Of a DNA stretch of 64,000 bases, positions 1-13,816 are shown piece after piece (positions within the stretch are counted from its first letter, which is position 1; the number at the start of each line of letters is the position of its first letter). The stretch is from assembly GCF_001640805.2 (NCBI RefSeq), contig NC_066837.1, positions 25,504,467-25,568,466 of the forward strand, read 5' to 3'. Below the pieces are notes generated by a model. That model made no database searches and was not told the DNA's origin. It worked only from the letters and a program-made list of their open reading frames with translations. The position numbers were made by a program, and so were the translations under genes. The stretch comes from Lates calcarifer (lineage: Eukaryota; Chordata; Actinopteri; Centropomidae).

Positions 1-1689
1 ATGTGACGGCGGCGGCTCAAACAAGATGCCTAATTGGGCACAAGAGGCCTCACAAGTTTTGGTGGCGGAACACTTCTAAAACACTTTTCTAATAGAAACA
101 CATCAAGGAGAGGCACATAAAGAGCTGCAGATAATTTACACACAACTACAAACACACACACACACTTACAAAAGCAAAGCAGAAAAAGAGATGATGGCGT
201 CATAAACTTGGATGTCATGAATTCTGTCGGAAACACACAAAGCTGCACACACGCATACACATAGACATAGACGCATGCCTATTAAACAAAGAGTAAAGAC
301 TTACAAAGCAGGGTCTGTGTCTTTCAATGACATGTGCACATGTATAAGCTTCTCCTTACACAGAGACACACACAAGCTTAATATAATAGGAGTCCCTAAG
401 ATCTCAAAGCAGTTGCATTATTTAACAGCAGGACTAGGATAGCATCCAGTGTGTGTGTGTGTGTGTGTGTGTGAGTGAGTGACTCTTTTTCCAGCTATAA
501 ATACACCTGCATCTGAGAATCCCCCTGTTCTCTCACTGTTTTCCCTCTGTCCTTTCCTCTCTATCTCCCTCCATCTGCACTGGAACTGCTGTAGTCCACA
601 GTGATTTATCTACCATTTGAAATATTTCCTGACTTCCATCTAAATGGTAACTGACATGAAAGCAAAATTCAGTATAATGGGATACAGGAAAAGCCTTGTG
701 TCACCACCTGCTGTTTTTTAAACCTGCCATCAAAGTGAAATGTATGGTTTTCTCACACAAGGAGAAGTCACTTCTTTTCAAGCACCCCTGTTTGAGGTTA
801 ACAGCTCAACGCAACACTGCTACTAGTGTAACACACCTGAATCTTCGACCAAATTGCTGATGGCCCACAGTGGTAATGTAGGAGATAGGTTGCTGCATTG
901 ATTTTGATCCTCTTTCTCATCGCTAGTCAAGAATGTGTGGAATAAGAAGATGCTAACTCTGCATTGATTTTAAGTATTAAGTACATTTTACTTTTTTTGC
1001 TGTAAGGAAGAAGTATATACTGTTCAGTCCTCACTGTCCTGCTGTTACCATAGATGTGGTGTCTGAAGTAACTGTGAACCCTTGACTCACCAATGGACAA
1101 TCAAAAAATATTAAATCTCTTTTTTTTTTTTAATAATTCATCACTATCTAGACATGCACTGATTTTGAATGAGGAACTGGAACAAATATCAGCAATCCCA
1201 GTTTCACTTCAGCTCTCTGTTTGCAACGTTTAACAAATTAGTTTAACATATTGACATGCTAGCATTTACTAAAATAGCACTAAATACATGCTTCAGCTGA
1301 GACTTATGGGAATATCTGCAGGTATTTGGTCATAAGGCAAAGCACTGGATAAGGTGAAATTTTGAATTTTGATTATGGTGATGAAAAGCAGCAAGAGGGC
1401 CACCAAATCTATTACAACTCATCTTGTGGGGAACATAAAATGAAAAACTTTGATCATCCATCTTGTAGATGCAGTGATATTTCACTGGATAAGTCATCAG
1501 CAGCAGCTCACCAAAATCAGTAGCCTTCATTCTCTAGGGAACATGAATATCTACAAAATTTCATGACAAAAATCCAATAGTTGTTGAGATTTGAGATTAT
1601 TTTGGTCTGGACTGAAATGGCTGACTAACCAACAGACCTACACTGCAATCCATAGAGGCTAGTATGGCTGAAAGAGTATGTTTTCTCTA
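1..1689. other. non-coding stretch, no gene seen
   Basis: No reading frame here has the length, composition or splice context of a real exon. The left part is rich in CA/CACA tracts (about 140-250). The rest is ordinary AT-rich sequence. Confidence 0.6.
449..474. repeat. (GT)n microsatellite
   Basis: An uninterrupted GT dinucleotide run is followed by short GAGT repeats. It is simple sequence with no coding content. Confidence 0.9.
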
Positions 1690-1905
1690 ATTTGTGTACT
1701 GTCCATACACAACGCACTGTTGTCTACACTGTATACCTTGTATATCATTTATTCATTTTATTTAATTCTATTTATTTTTATTTGTTTATTTTTTCTTTTA
1801 TGTATATTTCTGCTATAGAGACACCAGTGGCCAGAAACAAATTCCTTGTGGGTGTCAACATACATGGCCAATAAAACCGCTTCTAATTCAGATTCTGATT
1901 CTGCA
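1690..1905 (+). mobile_element. LINE-type 3' tail fragment
   Basis: The segment ends with the pattern AAATTCCTTGTG, then ATGGCCAATAAAA, then a short GATTCTGATTCTG tail. I recognise this as the 3' end of L2/CR1-like non-LTR retrotransposons in fish. No reverse transcriptase frame survives. The assignment to a clade is uncertain. Confidence 0.5.
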
Positions 1906-3139
1906 AGTGAACTTCTCTCCATGTCCCTTATTTCCCATAAATATTAGTTATAATACCATTTGGGCAGTGGAACAAAGCCAGTTCAGTTCAATTTAATTCT
2001 AGCATTCATAACCTTTTCATATTCAACCTCTATTTTGTATAATATTGTTGAGTAAATAATTTTACAGTCATTTCAGTCTGTCAGAGTGAGAGTGAAAGAA
2101 TGTGCAGCCCAATCAATATCAATACTTTTTACTACTTAAAAACTCTGAGGCAACCTTGCATCAGCATTAGGGGCCATGCTGCAATTACAGATCAAGGATT
2201 CAAATGGAACATTTGGCAATACCACTAATAAGGTTCTTTGAGTTACCCAATCCTAAATTTGGAAAAAAAAAAATGCTTGTACTGTCCCTCAGAAATAGAT
2301 TGCATTTTCAGTTCAATTCATCCTCACTTCAGCTCAGTTCAATGAAACTTCATCACATGGGATTTAATTAAAATAATGGCAAGCAGCATACTTTGGACAG
2401 ACAGACATGCATGAGGCTGAGTGGGACAGTACACACTATCAACTTAACACTGGATATCGACTCTTTGTTGTGAAGCAACTCTAAGAAACTCTGCTGATGT
2501 GGTGCAGTTGATAAGAGTCCAGCTGAAGAAAATGTTCAGCTCAGTTAATGGACAGAGACACTGGCCATCAAAAGACAAGCACACTTGTCTGCATTTTTCT
2601 CTTTTTCCACAGCAAAAATAGAAATATTTTAATTCTAAGAAATTCTTCCACCACACAGACTCAAACAAAATGGAAGGAAACCTGATTACAGCTATTCAAG
2701 GTCTTGCAGTTCTTTATAACATTGTTCTGAAGGTTAAGGGGGAATAGAGTGGAAATATTAGATAAAAAGTCATGGCTCAATTGTAAAATTTAACTAATTT
2801 TTGCCAGTGGTAAAAATGAACCTTTGCAAGATAAATCCTTGAATGATTTTGTTGATTACATGGTTGCACATTTTCAAAAAGTGCAGAAGACCATGAATGG
2901 TATGAAAATGCAATGCTACAGTATAGTTCATTCAGATATAAGACTATTACATTCCACTATATTTACTCCATACAATTCAAGACAGAAGGAATATTACAAT
3001 GCATTGGCAAAACTTGGTATAACAGTTGCAGTCGCAATGGTATCATACTTACCTAAGATAGACTTTATCCCACTTGTGGGAAATTTACATGTTACAGCAG
3101 CAAGAGTGACAGAAATGGAAAAAGAAAAGATAAAAATCT
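1906..3139. other. non-coding stretch with one unrecognised short ORF
   Basis: Mostly AT-rich, with no gene recognised. A 105-codon open frame on the plus strand at 2824-3141 has no recognisable domain and no splice or Kozak support. Its end runs into the 3' end of the neighbouring retroelement, so it may be relic sequence rather than a gene. Confidence 0.45.
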
Positions 3140-3425
3140 AATATAAAAAAGGCACAGAAGGGTAAAAAAAAATAAAGTGCAGCAATCAGCATTAAAATTC
3201 TCTGTAATAAACAGAAATGTGCAGTTTGTAATATAGGAAAATGGTGATAATCAGTGAGGTAGATGAAAGTATGTGCAAATACAGTGACCAGAAAGTGGAG
3301 TCCAGAGTGCAGGTTTATTGTTGGGTCAGACTGGTGTTGTACAGTCTGATGGCTGTTGGAATAAATGACCTGCGGTAGCGCTCCTTCTTGCACCAGCTAT
3401 GGAGTATCCGTTTTTGCTTGCCAGT
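3140..3425 (-). mobile_element. LINE 3' end, reverse transcriptase C-terminus
   Basis: Read on the minus strand, about 3425 to 3317 encodes CKKERYRRSFIPTAIRLYN followed shortly by a stop. This is the typical C-terminal tail of fish non-LTR retrotransposon polyproteins. The 3' untranslated part continues down to about 3140. It is a 5'-truncated copy, as is usual for LINEs. The clade (Rex1, L2 or similar) cannot be settled by eye. Confidence 0.6.
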
Positions 3426-6400
3426 CACTAACCCACCAGATCCTGCCATTCCCAGTCTCACCAGCAGTTGCCCACTTTGTGTTCCCACACCCATTTGTGA
3501 ACTATATTTTTACTTAATCCACTGTGCCTGTGAGTGGTGATTTTGAGTCCAAGCCTCATTTAACTGATCCAGATGAGGTTGCAGTAAACAGAGGTGGTGT
3601 ATATGAAAGATACATAAAATAGAGAGTCATTTTGTATCTATTATCTATTTATTTTGTTTAAGAATCAAAGGATATCAACATTTTACATAGCTCACTATAG
3701 GCCACCTGTTGGCTCATCTCATAAGAGGACAGAGTAACAGGTGAGCTGCTGCTCTCTTTTTCTCAGGCTTAGACATCAACAATAAAATATTTTTGTACTG
3801 TTTTATTCTCATTCATCAAATTTTATTTCATTCTTGGTTTTGGTCCAACCCTGTTCTGGAGTCCCTTGCCAATGAACCTAGACACAATTTTGGCAAATTC
3901 TATCCACTCAACCCCCATAAAATTCTTGTACTCACCTTGTGCAAGAACATTTTTGGATCCTTACAATAAATCTGTCTTACTTTTTTCCAGTGACTTGAGT
4001 GTTCCAATTCATCAAACTTTCTTAACTGCACAAACTTCAGCCTGATAAATGCCACCTATTCATGAGGAGGTGCACATTTGTGAGATTTCATTATTACCAT
4101 AATCATTACCATAGTCCTGTCTCATGGTTTTGGTTAAACTGAGATCATAACTTGATGAAACCAACAGGAGTACATCATCAGCAAAGAACAGAGATGGTGT
4201 CCCAAAGCCCCCAGACTGGCTACTCTGTGCAGCACACAAATAGAATCCATGACAAAGAATAAGCTTTCAGTTTTAATGGACCAGAGCATTAGCAAGTCAT
4301 TCTGAGTTCTCTTGCTGTCATAAAAATACATAAAAATGAAGCTAAATCAGGCACACTGTGAATACAATGGAAATGTCCTGCAGGATAATATGTCATGAAG
4401 CACAAATCATCAAGTGGCTTCAGGAACATGACAGTTTCTTCATTTTATTCTACTTTAGTGCAGTTTTTGAACTTAGCCAAATATATATAACTTCAGGAAT
4501 TAGGTGGTATGGGATGCTCACAAAATGAAGAACTGTGTGACTAGTATTGCTGTTGCCAGCATTTTTTCCATGAAGATTTCGGGCTGTTCTTGAGGCAAAA
4601 AGTTGTATTAGGCACCAACAAGTTGTACCTACTGAAGAGGACATTGTATCCACATGAATCAATGGTGATGACACTGTTGAAAACCATGTTCAAGTCACAA
4701 AGTTGTTAAATCATTTAGAACAACTAGACTGACTATGACATACACAGGCCATTAGAACAAAAAGGCATTTAAGGCACTTGTTGATATTGATTTTTGTTTA
4801 CTATTAAAAAAAAATAGAACAACTCCCAAACGTGAACCCATGGTCAAACCATTATGTCTAGTTTTATAGAACAGTACAGAAAGAAACACACATGCACACG
4901 CTCAACCCAGAATATTCTTGCACTTACCGTAGATTAGGGGTGCAAAAGTCCAGGGATCAATCAGATAACAAAACAGAGGACAAAAGCAAGTGAGGGGAAG
5001 GAAAAAGGGGAAGAAAAAAAAACTTATAAAGGATACAACAGTTGAGAACAGGCAGTTCGATTGGGGAGCACAAATGCACTTAAGCCGTACAATCTTTCAG
5101 TCCAGGAGTGGAAAAAAAACACAAGATGATTAAAAAGAGAGCACAGGGAGGGAGTGTCTTAGCTGGTCTTTCACTCAGAGAGAACAACAGATAGCAGAGA
5201 CATGGTGGGATGTTCCACATAAATTTAATTTATTTTGCTGTCTCCTGCCACTAATTTGCCAAGGGAAGGATTCTTGTCAAAAGGATGAGTCGTGAAGCTT
5301 TCACGCTGACATGGGCAATTGGTGGTATTCACTTTTTGAGTCCAGCTATAAAAATAAGTGGGTCCAGTGCAAGTCTGAGCAAATTGAGAGGGTTAGGTGA
5401 GGTGAAAATAACTTTGTATGTTTGTGTCTCTTCAGCCATTTGTTGGGTTTTTTTTTTTTACGTATAGCCTAAGTTTTGATCTTGATTCTTAATAGGAATG
5501 TCAGGAGAGCGTTTATTGCAAAATCATTTACAGGCTTTCCTTTTTTCAGGCCCAGACTTGCAGTCTGTAGATAAACTCTTCACTGTTCTGAAAATCCCAA
5601 ATTCCCTCAGTTTTCTTCATGTTTATCCATCCCACCCTCCCATTATTATTGTCTTACTCATCTTGCTAAAGGGTTAGTTTGATTTGTCTCGTGTTTAAAA
5701 GTTCATTCACTATTGCAGTTGTCTTGCATGAGCAGACAGACAAATGTGGAGGAGAAAAACAAAACAGCAGCATCAAATAAAAAAGTCAGAAAAGCTTTGC
5801 CCTTCTTATTTCATTTCTCAAGTCTGTCTCTTTCTCTTGCTTTCACATCCAACTCTGACTCACAGAAAACTTGGAAGTTAGAGGCTGCTTTTTGCAGTGT
5901 CAAAAAAATAATATTATGGGATTTTCTTGCCCTTTCTTAGATAACAGTGCATTTGAATTTTTTTTTTAAAAGCCTTTAAAAAAAAAAGCATGAATGTTAT
6001 TTTTGTTTATTTTTGTGGAGACAGATACATAGACAGAATATTCACTGACTAGACCAATGCCATAACTCATTCATAGCCTGAGCTTTTTTGCAACATTTAC
6101 CACCATTTGTTAAGTTTTTATAGTTATTTATATGTCAATTGAATAAAAAACATGCAAACATGAATCTGCACTGCTAAACCGTTAGACATCATTTTTTAAA
6201 CCTGGATTTCTTATGTTTGATTATCTGATGTCTGATGTTTTTGTTAGTTATGACTACTGTCCACAGTAAGGTTTTACTTATTACTATCTGTTAGCGATTG
6301 GGAAATGCAGAATCTGGTAAAAGTGATGCTGACTGGAGCTCCAATTAGCTTGTGTGATTGCCAGAGAAATAGTGGTGAAGATGAGAAGATAGTTGGTGTC

Positions 6401-6439
6401 AGCAAGTTTCTCAAATGACAAGGTAAACACTTATTTCTT
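3426..6439. other. non-coding stretch, no gene seen
   Basis: AT-rich intergenic or intronic sequence. Short open frames at 4134-4331, 4450-4674, 5285-5467 and 5713-5940 have no recognisable domains and no splice context. No repeat could be named with confidence. Confidence 0.5.
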
Positions 6440-6935
6440 GAAGTATATGAAATAGCCTGTTAGCCAGGAGAGAGTTAGCCTAGTTTAGCATTAAAAGTGG
6501 AGCAGGAGGAAGGTGCTACCCTGGGTCTGTCTAAAGGTAAAATCAATCATCTTCTTATATTTTGTTTGTTCAGTCTGTAGAAAAAGTGTAATAACAGCAA
6601 ATTGCAGTTGTATGGGTATTATGTGCTGTCCAGCACGTAACTCCAGAATGTCCAACAGGTAAGAGACAGATTAAATGCATGAGGTACATTTGTGATCTTC
6701 AGAGGCACAGGTACTTTATATTCTTTCTTTATCTTTGGACAGAGCTAGGCTAGCTGTTTGCCCCAGCCTCCATTTTCCATGTTATGCTAAGCTAACAGAC
6801 TACTGGTTCAAGCTTAATATTAAATGGACAGCTATGACAGTGGTATTGATATACCACTCGACCCTCACCAAGAAAGCAAATAATTTTATTTCCCAAAATG
6901 AGGAACTATTCTTTGGAAAAGACTATCAGTTTCTG
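6440..6935 (+). mobile_element. MITE-like dispersed repeat, copy 1
   Basis: Contains the succession GCTAGGCTAGCTGTTTGCCC, ATGCTAAGCTAACAG, an AAGAAAGCAAATA block, then TTTCCCAAAATG and GAACTATTC. This is a non-autonomous repeat common in percomorph fish. Further copies in this window lie near 44,645-44,910 (reverse), 47,772-47,940 and 53,985-54,240. No protein is encoded; short frames inside it are incidental. Confidence 0.55.
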
Positions 6936-7459
6936 AATGCTTGACTGCAGATTAGCTTCTCAATATGCCCCGGTTTGACAGTAATAGATGAATGTTAGAG
7001 TGTTTTATTCTGCTGACCCAGTCATTTTGTAATATGTAATAGGACACCTTGAAGCGTAATATCACATTTATATCATGGCTATTTACCAAGGATAAAAGGG
7101 AAGCTGTGTAACAACTGTTAAAACTATTCATAACTGGAAGCAGAATATCATTGCTATGGTTACCTACTGGACACATCAGCCAACTTCAATAACTTTAAAA
7201 GTCACAAAGCATTGAACAAATAGACCATCCCAGTCAGGATCATCACTTTTTTGTGTCCCTTGGAAACACTTCTATTGTTATCTGTGCTACTTCTGGCACA
7301 TCTCTGTATTTGTCTCTCTCTCAGGTACTGCACTCCTGCAGTCAAAGTGGTTATTTCTTTAAGGTCAAAACTAAGTCAACAAGCCAAAATGTCTAATGGG
7401 CAACTTGATGGCATCAAGCACGTCTGAACACATATACAAGCTACCTACACAAACATATA
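6936..7459. other. non-coding stretch, no gene seen
   Basis: No exon, repeat or RNA gene recognised. Confidence 0.4.
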
Positions 7460-7752
7460 AATGGTCTGTACTTATATAGCGCTTTTCTAGTCTTTTCGAC
7501 CACTCAAAGCGCTTCACACTACAGATCACATTCACCCCATTCACACACATTCATACAGCACTTGTTCTATATATATATAAGTGCTTTCTAACACATACAC
7601 ACACATTCACACACCGATGACACATCGGAGGCAATTTGTGGTTCAGTATCTTGCCTCCACGCCTCCACGCGGACTGGAGGAGCCGGGAATCGAACCACCG
7701 ACCTTCTGATCGGTGGGTGACTGCTCTACCTGCCTGAGCCACAGCCGCCCCA
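7460..7752 (-). mobile_element. tRNA-derived SINE, copy 1
   Basis: On the minus strand the head (7751-7681) looks like a tRNA gene: an A box around TGGCTCAGGCAGG and a perfect B box, GGTTCGATTCC. A tRNA-unrelated body follows, and the 3' tail (about 7520-7460) reads AAAGCGCTTTGAGTGGTCG, then GCGCTATATAAGTACAG. The tail form is widespread in teleost SINEs. The copy is nearly full length and the promoter boxes are intact, so it is fairly young. It has no coding content. A second copy sits at 49,977-50,265. Confidence 0.85.
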
Positions 7753-9742
7753 ATATAAGCTGCATGTATATCATCTGAAAATCGCATGTACCCTGCAGAG
7801 AGCCTGCGTTTTCACAGTGTAGTCTGTTTGTTAGCAGACCTCCTTTGGAGCCTGGGTCACTGTGTTCTATTACTGCGCAGTATGCATGAAGCCAAACAAA
7901 CATCATGGCAATAGGCAAACAGTAACTCTGCACCCTGCTGCCATTTAAGGCACAGTATGGGGTCTGTCCTGCATGTGTGTATGTTTGGAGAGATTGGGAT
8001 AATGGAGGTTAGAAAACACTTTTTCCAGTAACTTGATGAAGTTGAGAAATGTGTGTGTTTTTGTGTATCACAGGTGAGCATGGCAGACTGTATGAATGTG
8101 AGGGAAAATTGGGACTTTTTTGGGAGCATTTGTGATGTTATGTGCAGAGGTGTGTGTTTCTGTGCATATTTGTACACATTGCAGATGTGTTGCAGCCAAT
8201 GATTCATTGTCCTTCTGCAGCCGACTAGATCAGACTCTGTCCGCCAGCTCCATTGTGTCCCAATAACACCCTTGTCTCCGGCTGATAATTATCTACACGG
8301 CTGCTCTCCTCTACTCCGCTCTTACTCTGCATCTGAATTAGAAAGACAAAGAGCAAGTTTGTAAAAGAGCCTGAAAACTTAGTTAAAAAGTAAGGAGGGG
8401 GGAAGACAGAGTGACAGTGGGGTGGTGTGGGGGGGGTTCAAGGGAGGGGCAGACAGCGGAGCAGACAGACGAAAGGAGAGGAAGGAGAAATGATGATGAT
8501 GAGTGTGGATAGGCAGGGAGAATTGAATCTTTTAATCTCACAAAGTGGGAAGAAAGCGACCTGAGGCATTTGTGATTGGATTTCCTTTAAGTCCACAAGT
8601 AGGTCAATAGAGCTAGCATTGCTCATTAGTAAAGAGGGAGGAGAAGGGTAGGGACTAGAGCGAGGCAAAAGTTTTGTGTCAATACAGTGAGCATCATTCA
8701 TTTGCCCTTTCTTCATATCATTTTGTGGAGGAGAGGTTGGAGCAGGCAGCAAATAATGAAGCAGAGAGGAGACTTGCTAAAGGGCATTCACACTAAATAT
8801 CAACCATAAGGCTTATAAAGAAAATAAAGATTTCTCTCTGTTAAAACTTAAACTCATCTGAGGTCACTTCCTGCCAAAAAGAAAATAAAGAATTTTAAAA
8901 AGCCAACTTGCGTAGAGTCTCATATTTATCAACCCTTAAATTGACTGCCACCCACGTTTGGGTGTGAATGAAAGCATTAGCCACTGGTTTTGGCATTTGG
9001 CTGAATAATAAACATGTACTAAAAGCTTGGGATAATTCCTCCAGCCCAGATTTCTTTCTGCACAATTAGATCTTGCTCTTAAAGCACAATTAGCAATATG
9101 GTGCCAAAGGCAATCGGAGAGAGGTGGCAGAGCTGGAGGAAGCAATAAAAAGAAACAGAAAGGTTAAGTTGAGCAGGGCACAGTTTTTATGAAAATGTCA
9201 GAATGTTTTTAAAACATTTAGTGTGCCTGGGTGGGTGTTGCTTTCCAAATTGCAAGAGCTTTAACCTAATATCTTTCTAATATTATCTTTAAAATTAGTT
9301 GTTTAGAACAACTTGATAATGATGCTGATGGTTAAAAAAAAATACTCAACCTTAATTACAGCACACTTTTAATTCACATAGACTTCACAATGCAAGTATG
9401 GCTGTTACATAAATACAATTTAAACAGCATGACTGTCAAATCTCATGTCTTCTGGACAAAAGTGTATTTATTAAATGGAGAAGGACAAGGGTGCCACAAT
9501 ACATGCAGTCTGGGTATTTTAGGGAATAATCTGTAATAGCTGCTGGTTACTTGTTGAAGGTCAGCTGGGAGGACTGACTACACAATGATCTATACACTAA
9601 GTATACAGCTAGTTTGCTACAGAATGAACCACATCATGATATATGTTATCCTCACATACAGTGCAGAACAGAGTGCCAACATCTAACATTTGATTCTTGC
9701 CTTCGTTAGAGTAAAATAATTTTCAATGAATGAAAGTCCTCC
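7753..9742. other. non-coding stretch, possible regulatory islands
   Basis: No exon recognised. The segments 8215-8330 and 8935-9150 are unique-looking and AT-rich with homeodomain-like cores, and could be conserved non-coding DNA. That is only an impression from composition. Purine-rich tracts lie around 8390-8500. Confidence 0.35.
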
Positions 9743-10216
9743 TTAAAAGTGCTACATGTAAGTATTATAGTTTAAATCATTCAAATATTAAGTGTAATTA
9801 TCAACAGAATTTAAGAAATAACTATTTTGATGTTATGTCAAAGATGTCTATATATGATGCTGCAGAGCCATCTCCTGAACTAAGCATGCCATCACCTAGC
9901 ACTGACTTGTCCTATCTCACAATACCACTGTGTACCTGAAGAGGCGATACTGAGTCACTGTAGTGTCCAGTCTGCCCTCAGTCCAACATGAGAGGATGAA
10001 GAAGTAATATTTCCCAGAGGACAAGAAACTACAGTTAATGACAAAGAAAAACAAAGGGTTAGACAAGAAAACAAGAGCTAACATTAGCATTGCCCTCCAC
10101 CACTGGAGACTCTTGGCAAGTAAAGGAATGAAATTTATTTAACATTAAATTAAGAGATGGTGATGCTAACACCGGCTATATAGCAATAGCAAATACTTAC
10201 ATATAACACCTTTAAA
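9743..10216. mobile_element. MITE with about 24-bp inverted termini
   Basis: The left end (9743-9769) reads TTAAAAGTGCTACATGTAAG. The right end (10,191-10,216), reverse-complemented, reads TTTAAAGGTGTTATATGTAA, so the two form an imperfect terminal inverted repeat. The interior has no transposase. Length is about 474 bp. Superfamily is not assigned. Confidence 0.55.
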
Positions 10217-13200
10217 CTAAATAAAATTGTGGTGTTAGAAAAGGAGCATTTTTCACAATTAGTTGCTCACCTGAAGACAAACCTATCAAGTGGGGAAATC
10301 TAGCCTAAAGTGTTGGTGAAAGCATGATGGGTAACACAGTAGCTGGGTGTTGGTCCTCTCTGCAATAGTTTGTGGGCTTTTTCTAGCTTTCAGGTTGCCT
10401 CTGGTCATAGGGCTATTCTAAAGACATGAAACTGCTTTTTACAACTGCAAGGAACTGTTTTCATGTCTTTTGCTCTCTGCATTCTAGGATAGGCTACAGT
10501 TCCCATCACGCATGCATGTCACTGTGTGTGTCTGACGGCTTTGTGGGGACTGAAATGCTGAACCCCAAAAGTTTAAATCCCTGTTTGAGGGTTAAGACTT
10601 GGTTTGGGTAGGGTCAGGCCTTCAGTTGTAATAGTAAAGGTCAGGGTAAAGGGCTAGATAATGCATTATGTCAATTACAGAACACCACAATGTTAAGTCT
10701 ACACAGAATCTTAAATCTGTTCAAATTCAGAGAAACCAGAGAAGACCTTGATGTACATGAATTTATGTACATGTATAATTTGTACATATATATGTAATAG
10801 TGGTATAGTTGCAATAGTTGCAATAATGGTCTTTCATATTTTCATAATGATTGATATTTACCTCAGGACACTGTTCTCTACTAAGAGGAATGTGGACTAG
10901 GTCTTGCACTACTCATATAATTTGTAGTGAACTGAAATTGAAGTATATACTGTATACAAAAAAGAGCCATCCAGTCAAGCACATATACACACAATACGCA
11001 TCTACACAATCAATCTTGTGCACACTTTTACAAACAAATATTCATAAACCTCCCTGTGTGTGTGCTCATGCACGCAGACACGCACATAATGTACAAGGAG
11101 GTGATGCTGATGAAGCAGTGGCAGCCTTTGGGCTGAGACAGATGATGGATGGAAGGGAGTTGATGACTGTGTTGGGTGGCTGCTCACTCCCTTTTTTTTC
11201 CATTCTCACCCCTCCCCATACTCTCTCTCTTTGTCTCTCTTATCTCTCTCTCTCTCACTTCCTCTCTCTGTCCCTTCCTCCCCACACATCCGTGTCCAAG
11301 TCTCCCTCCTTTTCTCTCTGCTGATGAGTGATGGAGGGAGGATCTGTCCTGCCTCCGCTCTCCCTCCCTGCCACTCAGGGTGTCAGCATCTCCCGCACCC
11401 TCCACTGTTTGGACCCTACACAATTTATAGAACCAGTGTGGGACAGATGAGGGTAAGGGAGAGGGAGGAGACACAAACAGACATGTAGTGAGATGGATAA
11501 AGAGGAAGAGAGATGGAAAACCAGAGAGAGATGATGGGACTGATAGAGAGGCATGAAAATCTCTATCAGAAGAAGCCAGAGACAGCTGAAATGATGAGAC
11601 CAAAGACTGTACAGCTTCACTTTGACTGTATCACTGATGAACAGTTGACATCTTTGGCATACAACTTATACCCAGGATTCCTCTTGTTAATGATCTCTGA
11701 AGCCTGAATTTGAACCTAAAAACTTTCATCAAGAGTATAACCCTAACACTGTCTACATGGGAGACTTGACGTCAAACAACACTGACATGTAGTTGCACCA
11801 GAAAATGACAACCGATTAAACTGTGTGAGATGGTTATTAGGATTAGCACAGAGCAATTAAATGTTAATGATATAATGAATAATGAGCCCCTTCTCATTCC
11901 CATTAGCAAACAGTTGTTAATTGTATACAAGGCTTCTACCAGCTGAAACAATGAGGAAATGAGGGGAAAAAGGGAGGAGAGGAAATTGAAAAAAAGAGGA
12001 AAATGATTAACCCAGAAAACTGAGGGAGTAGAGGAAGGAAAAACACAATGGGTGCAATATTACTACGTAATTTTGATTTTTGGATTACGACACGTGATAG
12101 ACACCTCAATGCAAGTCCAAAGTGAAACAGGCCTGCCTCAATATACTACCTGACATTTTGTTTAGACCCAGGAGCAGGTTGCAGAACTCCACAGCTGCTC
12201 AGGGAGCACAAAACCTTTCTCATTTCCTGAAAACGCCCAGAAATCTGAGACAGCACCGATAACAAAAGTAGTCTTCTCAAAAACAGGATTTTAATAGAGG
12301 GTTAGGGCCTGTTTCTTAGAAGCATGTACTATTTTTTTGTGAATAACCCATTTATTTATTTCTTTTTCTTTTTTCCCCATTTGTTAGTCCTGAGGTGGTG
12401 TTTTCTCCAATATAACCAGAGCGCCCCCATGAGGCAGGAAGCCAGAACTGCTGACTGTCCAGAGGGATGAGCATCACTTTGGGGACCTGGCAGCAGTGCA
12501 CTGGAGTAGATTAAGAGGGAAAATTATTTATAAATTCCCCTTCAATTATTTATTGAGCAATTCCTCCCAGTGTTTACTCAGGGGTTATTAAATATTATGC
12601 TGCTAAGCTACTCAAAAGACAGAATCGTCAGAGGACATCCCAGGATACTTTTAATTCCATCACTCGCAGAAACTCACAGAGCTTACAGAAAAAAAAAGTG
12701 TTTCCAATGTAATTAAAGAAACGGCTGCTCAATCAGTTTTCTCACCATTTCACTGTTGTCCTCCTCTTCTCTTTTTCATTTGTGTTCAGCAAGGAAAATT
12801 TGCAGTCTCTGGCCAAATACTATCATGTCGGGAAGTCTATGGTGTGTGTGTGTGTGTGTACAGACACTCGTATATGCGCGGCTGAGAGGTAATGGAATAA
12901 CTGCGACTCAACTGCAGCTAATCCGATCTGTCTCTCTTTCTCCATCTCCAGCCCCTGTCTTCCTCTCTCTATCGCACTCCTCTCAGTACATCGAGAGACA
13001 GACCTCTGTCTGCTGGCTCGGAGACCGTCAATAGTTTGTCCAGATAGTGGCAGCAGGCTTAGCCAGGGAGAGGAAATGTAGCCTTGGATTTTTTCTCCTT
13101 CTTGGCTTCCACAACAAGCCATCTAATAGGTTTTAGTAAGAGGAAAAGAGAGAGAGAGAGTAACTTCAACTTGATGAACATTATGCAGCTAAAGCAGTCT

Positions 13201-13770
13201 AAATAATCCTGGCTGACACTAATAGTGGACCACACATGAATATTCTCCGAAAAACAGAGAGTGAATAATTCCCATCAGAATCACCTCACATTCAGTCCAC
13301 ATAGAGAGAATCTCACAGGTAAGTGTGTGTCTGACATTTTTGTTCAGCCACCCTTCCTGCTTGTTGCCCCTTGTAAGGATTCATTCCATCTGCTCTATTC
13401 CCTCGCTAGCAAGAAAGAAAAAAGCTGAGGCGTGTGTCTGGGTGTGTGTGAGTCCTTTTGCTCTGGATGGCTCGCTTTACCAAGAGAGAAAAGGAGGGAA
13501 AACACAAACCATAGCTATCATCCTTCTCCACTCTCACCCACACTCACAGACTGTCTTGCCTCCTCTCCCTGGCTTTGTTATCACACGTGTGTGTATGTCA
13601 CAGTGTGCGTGTGTGCATGTGTGTGTGGCCAGAGGGTAGAACATTTCACAAAGCAGAGAAAGACCAATAAGTTGGAAAAGAGGAACGCGAGAGGAAGCAG
13701 TCACAGAAAAGAAAAATGTGTCATCTACTTGATAGTTGTGGAAATCAGAGCCGGAGACAAGATTAGTGAG

Positions 13771-13815
<45 letters not shown>
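13771..13815. repeat. (GT)n microsatellite
   Basis: A long GT run, about 40 bp. A CA run at 13,869-13,890 lies only 55 bp away, so the pair could form a GT/CA hairpin. Confidence 0.9.

Positions 13816-13816
<1 letters not shown>

Noticed and set aside
2824..3141. A 105-codon plus-strand ORF
   Set aside because: No recognised domain, no Kozak or splice support, and its end overlaps a LINE 3' end. Not called as a gene.
7681..7751. A functional tRNA gene
   Set aside because: A and B boxes are present, but the segment is joined to a SINE body and tail, and a second worn copy has the same structure. It is a SINE head.
7551..7933. Overlapping minus-strand ORFs of 78 and 96 codons
   Set aside because: They read through the tRNA-like head and body of a SINE and are not genes.
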